Shown here piece by piece: positions 5,156 through 9,074 of a DNA stretch of 9,074 nt. A program made the translations under genes and the position numbers. This DNA comes from an uncultured Clostridia bacterium (GTDB lineage: Bacteria; Bacillota; Clostridia; Saccharofermentanales; Saccharofermentanaceae): positions 1 to 9,074 of the forward strand of contig CAMNNN010000049.1 in assembly GCA_946545505.1 (NCBI GenBank). Direction: 5' to 3'. Position 1 is the stretch's first letter, and each line of letters begins with the position of its first letter. Below the pieces are notes generated by a model, which saw only the letters and a list, made by a program, of their open reading frames with translations, did no database searches and was not told the DNA's origin.

Positions 5156-6016
5156 ATGAAAAACACAACATCAATCAAGACAGCTATTCCCGCAATCGTA
5201 CTCGCTACTGCACTCGCAGTTTCGTTCATCCCTCTCACAGCGATGACATCCAACGCAGCTACAGTCAGCAAGACAGCAACAACTCAGACAGTTAAGGTAG
5301 ATGACGCTACACGTAATTACTTCATCAATCTGTATGACTCATCTACAGCATTCATCGGAATCCACTACAATGAGCTTCCCAATGATGTAAGAATCTGCCT
5401 CGAGTGCGCAAGAGACAATGCATACAAACTTCTCGCCAGCAACGATCTCGCAGCAGTAACACAGGCAAGCTCAGACTTGAGAGTAGCTCTCCGTGTAGCT
5501 GAGTCCACAATCGCAGGTATCCCTGTTGATACAAACTGCGCTCCCGACTTCGTACTCGGAACAAACGGCGGCAACTCCGCAAGCGCTATGACAATCTCCT
5601 GGGCAACAGCCGGCACGATTGGTACTATCTATGCTAACAACCGCAACCAGACTCCTACATATGTAAGAACTCTCGTTGTTAACAACTTCGTTGAGAGAAT
5701 CTACCCCGTAGCTCTCGGCAGAACAGTTGATATCCCTTCCAGGGATCAGTACACAAACGCTCTTCTTAACGGAACAATGACACCTGAGCAGGTTGCAGCT
5801 ACAATCCTCGAAAGCAACGAGTGCAACAGCAAGCTTTCCGACAACAGGGCATTCGTAACAGCATGCTACCGTGTACTTCTCGACAGAGAGCCTGACGCAC
5901 AGGGACTCAACAACTGGGTAAACGCTCTCAACAACGGAATGACAAGAGCTCAGCTCGTACAGACATTCGAAGCTCAGACATCCTGGACAAACCTCTGCTC
6001 CTACTACGGATTCTGA
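5156..6016 (+). CDS. Secreted protein with C-terminal DUF4214 repeats
   Basis: A 286-residue exported protein. The signal peptide has a Lys-containing n-region, a hydrophobic core at about 10-30 and a likely cleavage after SNA (A34). Residues about 48-120 form a predicted helical region of unknown function. A Ser/Thr/Gly-rich stretch follows (about 130-165). Two DUF4214 units then come at about 178-222 (FVERIYPVALGRTVD...MTPEQVAATILES) and 233-277 (FVTACYRVLLDREPDAQGL then WVNALNNGMTRAQLVQTF). DUF4214 is found in surface and secreted proteins, often as a carbohydrate- or matrix-associated module, but its function is unsettled. No LPXTG, SLH or other anchor is present, so release or non-covalent attachment is likely. 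AAGGAGG lies 8 nt before ATG. Thr is mostly ACA, unlike neighbouring genes that favour ACG/ACC, suggesting high-expression codon bias or a different origin. A strong terminator follows. Confidence 0.88.
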   Translation: MKNTTSIKTAIPAIVLATALAVSFIPLTAMTSNAATVSKTATTQTVKVDDATRNYFINLYDSSTAFIGIHYNELPNDVRICLECARDNAYKLLASNDLAAVTQASSDLRVALRVAESTIAGIPVDTNCAPDFVLGTNGGNSASAMTISWATAGTIGTIYANNRNQTPTYVRTLVVNNFVERIYPVALGRTVDIPSRDQYTNALLNGTMTPEQVAATILESNECNSKLSDNRAFVTACYRVLLDREPDAQGLNNWVNALNNGMTRAQLVQTFEAQTSWTNLCSYYGF

Positions 6017-6060
6017 TTAAAGCCAAGCAAGATCAACAGATCGCTTCATAACATACTTCC

Positions 6061-6099
6061 AATAAGAAGGCCGGCCCGGAAAGGGCCGGCCTTTCTTAT
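6061..6099. terminator. Bidirectional intrinsic terminator between DUF4214 and diguanylate cyclase genes
   Basis: A perfect 9-bp GC stem GGCCGGCCC (6069-6077) / GGGCCGGCC (6083-6091) with loop GGAAA. It extends through flanking A and T runs (ATAAGAA / TTTCTTAT) to about 16 pairs with one bulge. Both strands give a T-rich tail (TTTCTTAT on plus, TTCTTATT on minus), so it can stop transcription from both convergent genes. Confidence 0.92.
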
Positions 6100-6121
6100 G
6101 CATCAACAAACGAAACAAACA

Positions 6122-7873
6122 TCACTTCTCTTTAAGCATCTTCTTATTCGCGTACATGAGCTCGTCAGCTCTATCGAAAACATCATCAACACTCGTGTCC
6201 AGTCCCTGCTCGAAAGTCGCTACACCGATAGCGACGACAGGACCATCACCTGACTTGTCATTCTCAAGGACCTGAGTCTTAAACTTATCCTCAAGCTCGT
6301 CTTTGTTCTCGTAGTCGTCACCTCTTATAAATACTGCGAACTCATCGCCGCCGATACGGAATACAGGCGAGTGATCAAATGTATAGCAGATAAGCTTACA
6401 TGCTGCCTTAAGGAGTTCGTCACCGGCCTGATGTCCGAGCGTATCATTCGTCTGCTTAAGGTAATTAAGATCGCATACCGCTATCGCGAACGGCAGATAA
6501 TCGAGACCGCTTGTAATATTCACCTGAACGGATTTGATCAGCTCGTCATATGCATACTTATTCTTAACGCCTGTAAGTCCGTCGCGGCGTGCGATCTCCC
6601 TCTCAGCATTAAGAGCGGTAAGCTGATCCCTCTCTTTTCTGACGATCTCGTCAATATTCTCGATACCAAGGATGAAGTGATTGCCGTCAGAACTCTTTCT
6701 TGCAGTAAGTCTTGTGTACTTTACTTCGTCATTAACGATCATCCTGTAATCAATCTCGGTTACTCTTCTAAGATCGAGTGTACTTATGAGATTATCTTTC
6801 GTCAGCACCCCGAGAAGTCTCTCCCTGTCATCCGGATGGATGATCTTCGGGATGTTCTCACTAATGTCCTGATAGAAATTCAGACCCTGTTCCTGCACCT
6901 GCATATGGCCAAAGATATTCCTCGATGTATATCCTACATAATTGGAGTTCTCGATATCGACATAGTAGATTATGTCATAGTTCGATGCGAGACTCTCAGC
7001 GATCTGCGTGAACGAGATCTCTTTCTTCAGCTTCTCTTTCCTGATACGTTCAGCAGCAAGTTCATTCTCGATATCCTTAATACACAGAACGAAGTTCTTC
7101 CCCTCATTCGCACGGATAAGAGTAAACAGATGATACCTGGGCTCGCCTGATATGATCAGTCTGTACTTGAAGTTTATCGACTTCTTCTCACTGAGCTTCT
7201 TCTTGATAATTTCCTTCTCATACATGCTGCTGGCAAATTCGCGGTCATCAGGATGAGCATAGATCTTTATATCTTCACGGGCATCGTCATAGAAGTCATC
7301 CCAGCTCCTCGGAGTATTCAATGTATCGAAGTATTCACGCGGCGAGAATTCCATATACTTACCGGTCTCGATATCGACGTAATAGATGCTGTTGTACTCA
7401 TTAGCGAGACTCATCGCGATCTGATTATAGATCTCGCGCTCTTCTTTGATCTTCTGTACAACTCTGCGCTTACGGTCTTCATCTGCGATACTCTCAAGAC
7501 CTATAACAAAGTGGTCATCGCCATAACCCTCTACAGATCTTACGATATGCATCGTATAGAACTGAAGATCGTTGCCTCCTATATAACGGAACTTGATATC
7601 TTTGGTCTGTCCGGGAGCTACCGTCTTCTTAAGAGTTTCCGGCTCAAGGTAATCTACTATAAGAGACTTGTCATCATCACATATAAGCTTAACCGCCTCG
7701 CTCTTAACATAACCGTAGAACCCGGAGCCCTCGCCCAGCAGCGTGTGCCTGCCCGAATCCTTGTCCTTGCCGTACCACTTGTAATCATTGGTGGCCGCAT
7801 CAACATAAAACAGTGTGGAATAATCCGACAGCAGTTCATTAGCCAACAGTTCAAACAAAGCCTTCTCCGGCAT
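6122..7873 (-). CDS. Diguanylate cyclase with three tandem PAS-like sensor repeats and C-terminal GGDEF domain
   Basis: A 583-residue soluble protein that should make c-di-GMP from two GTP. Three related sensor units occupy about 8-130, 151-270 and 290-408. Units 2 and 3 begin with IYYVDIE and carry HPDDRE. All three end in a strand such as HFVIGLESI or HFILGIENI, and each is followed by a charged linker helix, which is PAS-like (PAS_3 style). The GGDEF domain (about 428-583) shows DGLTGVKNKYAYDE, metal-site D468 in CDLNYLKQTND, and an intact active site RIGGDEF (GGDEF at 508-512). The allosteric RxxD I-site expected at 499-502 reads FDHS, so product inhibition through it should be absent. 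There is no membrane segment or signal peptide, so the signal is intracellular. AAAGGGG lies about 9 nt before the ATG. It converges on the DUF4214 gene with a shared terminator. Confidence 0.94.
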   Translation of the reverse strand: MPEKALFELLANELLSDYSTLFYVDAATNDYKWYGKDKDSGRHTLLGEGSGFYGYVKSEAVKLICDDDKSLIVDYLEPETLKKTVAPGQTKDIKFRYIGGNDLQFYTMHIVRSVEGYGDDHFVIGLESIADEDRKRRVVQKIKEEREIYNQIAMSLANEYNSIYYVDIETGKYMEFSPREYFDTLNTPRSWDDFYDDAREDIKIYAHPDDREFASSMYEKEIIKKKLSEKKSINFKYRLIISGEPRYHLFTLIRANEGKNFVLCIKDIENELAAERIRKEKLKKEISFTQIAESLASNYDIIYYVDIENSNYVGYTSRNIFGHMQVQEQGLNFYQDISENIPKIIHPDDRERLLGVLTKDNLISTLDLRRVTEIDYRMIVNDEVKYTRLTARKSSDGNHFILGIENIDEIVRKERDQLTALNAEREIARRDGLTGVKNKYAYDELIKSVQVNITSGLDYLPFAIAVCDLNYLKQTNDTLGHQAGDELLKAACKLICYTFDHSPVFRIGGDEFAVFIRGDDYENKDELEDKFKTQVLENDKSGDGPVVAIGVATFEQGLDTSVDDVFDRADELMYANKKMLKEK

Positions 7874-7910
7874 CAGACGCAGCCCCTTTCAAAAATAAAT
7901 ATTATTTAAC

Positions 7911-7916
7911 ATTATA
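7911..7916 (-). promoter_or_regulatory. -10 box candidate for the diguanylate cyclase gene
   Basis: Perfect TATAAT on the minus strand, giving a predicted start near 7904 and a leader of about 30 nt. The sequence 16-18 bp upstream (CGTAAA-like) is a poor -35, so an activator may be needed, or the box may be fortuitous in this AT-rich stretch. Confidence 0.45.
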
Positions 7917-7925
7917 CATCGTTTA

Positions 7926-7947
7926 TTACCCGTTTTACGACCGGTAA
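7926..7947. promoter_or_regulatory. Inverted repeat between the divergent promoter elements
   Basis: TTACC (7926-7930) and GGTAA (7943-7947) are perfect inverse complements, with an inner CGT-TTT-ACG hairpin (7931-7939), 3 nt off centre. It sits just upstream of the minus-strand TATAAT and overlaps the plus-strand -35 candidate, so it is an operator candidate for both directions. Confidence 0.35.
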
Positions 7948-7962
7948 ATATGAAAATAATAT
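7934..7962 (+). promoter_or_regulatory. Candidate plus-strand promoter ahead of the hairpin and small ORF
   Basis: TTTACG (7934-7939), a 17-bp spacer, then TAATAT (7957-7962). The expected start is near 7969, so the transcript would begin just before the hairpin at 7976. The match is moderate. Confidence 0.35.
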
Positions 7963-7975
7963 AAATTCAGGCATA

Positions 7976-8016
7976 GATATGACCCGCACTGCTGGGGGCA
8001 TCGGCGGGTCAATATC
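7976..8016. other. Strong hairpin in the cyclase/AraC intergenic region
   Basis: GATAT-GACCCGC (7976-7987) pairs with GCGGGTC-A-ATATC (8004-8016): twelve base pairs with a single bulged A and a 16-nt loop (7988-8003). No T-tract follows on the plus or minus strand, so it is not an ordinary terminator. On a plus transcript it ends at the base before the AGGGGG Shine-Dalgarno-like sequence (8017-8022). Confidence 0.6.
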
Positions 8017-8025
8017 AGGGGGTTA

Positions 8026-8145
8026 ATGAGAAGAATTGTTAATTCAGCTATATCCTCATACCTTACGTTGGTTATGAGAATCGTCAAAGTCTATCCGTGT
8101 TGCCTTAAAGATAGCATTATGCCGGGAACTGATATGTCGTTTTAA
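8026..8145 (+). CDS. Possible 39-residue peptide gene upstream of the AraC-family regulator
   Basis: An ATG-initiated frame of 39 codons ending in TAA. The peptide starts MRRIVNSAISSYLTLVMRIV, continues KVYPCCLKD and ends SIMPGTDMSF. It is basic at the N-terminus, has a short hydrophobic stretch (about 9-20) and an adjacent Cys pair (C25-C26) after Tyr-Pro. AGGGGG lies only 3 nt before the ATG, closer than usual. A plus-strand promoter candidate and a strong hairpin precede it, and a second hairpin (8055-8078) lies inside it. It stops 20 nt before the AraC extended -10. No known family is recognised. It could be a secreted or regulatory peptide, a leader peptide, or an open frame without function inside a structured RNA. 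Confidence 0.3.
   Translation: MRRIVNSAISSYLTLVMRIVKVYPCCLKDSIMPGTDMSF
8055..8078. other. Second hairpin within the cyclase/AraC intergenic region
   Basis: CTCATACC (8055-8062) pairs with GGTTATGAG (8070-8078) with one bulged T: eight pairs and the loop TTACGTT. A short perfect palindrome, GAATT-GTT-AATTC, lies at 8033-8045. With the hairpin at 7976-8016 these make the region look like a folded RNA or a multi-site control region. Confidence 0.4.
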
Positions 8146-8165
8146 TACTATTTTTTATCTTTTGG

Positions 8166-8174
8166 TGCTATAAT
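8166..8174 (+). promoter_or_regulatory. Extended -10 promoter of the AraC-family gene
   Basis: TGCTATAAT, an exact TG-N-TATAAT extended -10. No -35 match is found 17 bp upstream (TACTAT), which extended -10 promoters tolerate. The predicted start near 8181 gives a leader of about 14 nt holding the GAGG ribosome site. Confidence 0.7.
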
Positions 8175-8194
8175 CTTTTCTTGAGGAATTACCC

Positions 8195-8944
8195 ATGCCG
8201 GACAACAAGAAGAAACACATATCCATAGTTAAATATCTTCCCCGTGAGCCGGAGTCAGTTCATGCGCCGTACATGCCCGAGATGGACTTCTACACCGCAG
8301 TCAAGACGGGAAATATTCATAAGGTAAAGCAGCTTTGTGAGGAGCCCTTCCACACTAAGGAGGGACTCGGTGTGCTATCAGAAAACGCACTTCGTAACCT
8401 GAGATACCATCTCGTGATCTCTGCGGCGCTCATCGCACGCATGTGCATCGAAGGCGGAATGACGCTGTCCGAGTCCTACGGCTTAAGTGACTACTACATC
8501 CGGCTGGCGGACACGGAGACCTCGCTGGAAAGGCTCTCCGCACTTCATGTCGAGATGAGCATGGAGTACGTCTCACGGATGAGAAAGCTGTCCTCCGTCA
8601 AAGTCTTCTCAAGGCCTGTCGCCACGTGCATCGACTATATCCTGGAGCACCTGGACACGCGCATAAAGATGAGTTCCCTGAGCGCAGTCACGGGACTGTC
8701 ATCCTCGTATCTTTCACGCATATTTAAGGAGGAAACGGGAGTCACCGTCACGGCTTTCGTTCTGGACAAGAAGCTCGAGACCGCACGCAACATGCTCGAA
8801 TACAGCGAGTACCCGGTCTCATGGATCACGAACACGCTCGCGTTCCCGTCGGAAAGTTATTTCTGCAAAGTCTTCAAGGATGCTTACGGCACGCCGCCTG
8901 CCAGGTACCGTAAGGATACGCGTCTTAAAGTATTCAACCCGTAA
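8195..8944 (+). CDS. AraC-family transcriptional regulator with a non-cupin helical N-terminal region
   Basis: A 249-residue DNA-binding protein. Residues about 141-240 are the double helix-turn-helix: first HTH around MSSLSAVTGLSSSYLSRIFKEETG (159-182), second around VSWITNTLAFPSESYFCKVF (208-227), closing with the family signature YGTPPARYRK. The N-terminal part (about 30-135), with DFYTAVKTGNIHKVKQL and NLRYHLVISAALIARMCIEGGM, is helical and lacks the cupin arabinose-binding fold. It resembles N-termini of other Clostridia AraC-type regulators of unknown ligand. The start has GAGG 9 nt upstream and a very short leader after an extended -10. It is divergent from the diguanylate cyclase gene and its stop directly abuts the stop of the EAL gene, so control of c-di-GMP genes is an obvious but unproven role. 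Confidence 0.9.
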   Translation: MPDNKKKHISIVKYLPREPESVHAPYMPEMDFYTAVKTGNIHKVKQLCEEPFHTKEGLGVLSENALRNLRYHLVISAALIARMCIEGGMTLSESYGLSDYYIRLADTETSLERLSALHVEMSMEYVSRMRKLSSVKVFSRPVATCIDYILEHLDTRIKMSSLSAVTGLSSSYLSRIFKEETGVTVTAFVLDKKLETARNMLEYSEYPVSWITNTLAFPSESYFCKVFKDAYGTPPARYRKDTRLKVFNP

Positions 8945-9074
8945 TCATTTCGCGTACTGCTTGGTAACGAGTCTTGACTCGAACTCTTCCTTCGGCAAAG
9001 GCTTGTCGTAGTAATAGCCCTGTGCAATGCTGCAGCCGTTCTCGCGCATCATCTTTACGTGATACTCCGTCTCC
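8945..9074 (-). CDS. EAL-domain c-di-GMP phosphodiesterase, C-terminal 42 residues (5' end outside window)
   Basis: The frame entering from the right edge reads ETEYHVKMMRENGCSIAQG, then YYYDKPLPKEEFESRL, ending in QYAK and TGA. This is the C-terminal end of an EAL domain: ETE belongs to the EGVET motif, and CSIAQGYYYDKPLP matches the highly conserved C-x-x-x-QGY-x-x-x-KPLP segment. The enzyme would hydrolyse c-di-GMP to pGpG. The EAL motif and metal ligands, and any sensor or GGDEF domain, lie outside the window, so activity cannot be judged. The stop codon directly follows the stop of the convergent AraC-family gene, with no terminator between them. Confidence 0.85.
   Translation of the reverse strand, partial: ETEYHVKMMRENGCSIAQGYYYDKPLPKEEFESRLVTKQYAK

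Noticed and set aside
4999..5271. Minus-strand frame of 90 codons opposite the DUF4214 start and its leader
   Set aside because: Its N-terminal half is the antisense of the signal peptide coding region; no ribosome site or family match was seen.
6371..7909. Two long plus-strand open frames (about 259 and 218 codons) opposite the diguanylate cyclase gene
   Set aside because: They are antisense to a clear GGDEF/PAS gene, have no recognisable domains, and are explained by the codon composition of the real gene.

Overview
The window looks like chromosomal DNA of a Gram-positive, anaerobic-type Clostridia, possibly an Oscillospiraceae or Lachnospiraceae relative from a gut or rumen. The signs are strong GGAGG-type ribosome binding sites, sigma-A style promoters, an intracellular GH5 glycosidase, a secreted DUF4214 protein, a lipoprotein with a Clostridia-like carbohydrate-binding fragment, and several c-di-GMP signalling proteins. 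The genus assignment is inference only. No rRNA, tRNA, CRISPR array, transposase or phage gene was seen.

Layout. Positions 1-3776 carry a co-directional minus-strand block. Read in the direction of transcription it is: TetR regulator, Fe-S-cluster-type flavodoxin-fold oxidoreductase (4-nt overlap with TetR), a 77-nt foldback repeat, maltose/galactoside O-acetyltransferase, a tiny lipoprotein, an OmpR-family response regulator, and a sensor histidine kinase (4-nt overlap, cut by the window edge). In front of tetR is an unusually clear autoregulated promoter, with one palindromic operator filling the -35/-10 spacer and a second covering the expected start site. Positions 3865-4899 encode a GH5 glycoside hydrolase without a signal peptide, also on the minus strand.

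The 256-bp gap at 4900-5155 holds three degenerate 30-bp tandem repeats ahead of a secreted DUF4214 protein (plus strand, 5156-6016). That gene has a strong RBS and codon use unlike its neighbours, and ends at a GC-rich bidirectional terminator shared with the convergent gene downstream. Positions 6122-7873 (minus) encode a soluble diguanylate cyclase with three tandem PAS-like sensor repeats and a C-terminal GGDEF domain.

The 321-bp gap at 7874-8194 is dense with signals: divergent promoter-like elements, an inverted repeat between them, a strong hairpin, and a possible 39-codon peptide gene that ends just before an extended -10 promoter. This promoter drives an AraC-family regulator (plus strand, 8195-8944). 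The regulator's stop codon abuts the stop of a convergent gene that enters from the right edge and encodes the C-terminus of an EAL-type c-di-GMP phosphodiesterase.

How the parts may work together. The right half looks like a local c-di-GMP control neighbourhood (cyclase, AraC regulator, phosphodiesterase) next to a secreted protein and a glycosidase. The left half is a TetR-controlled redox/acetyltransferase operon that may read through into a lipoprotein/two-component unit. Functional links between the halves are inference. The observations most worth checking are the structured 7911-8145 region with its candidate peptide, the 30-bp repeats at 4989-5078, the TetR operator pair, the triple sensor repeat of the cyclase, and the apparently internally deleted lipoprotein.
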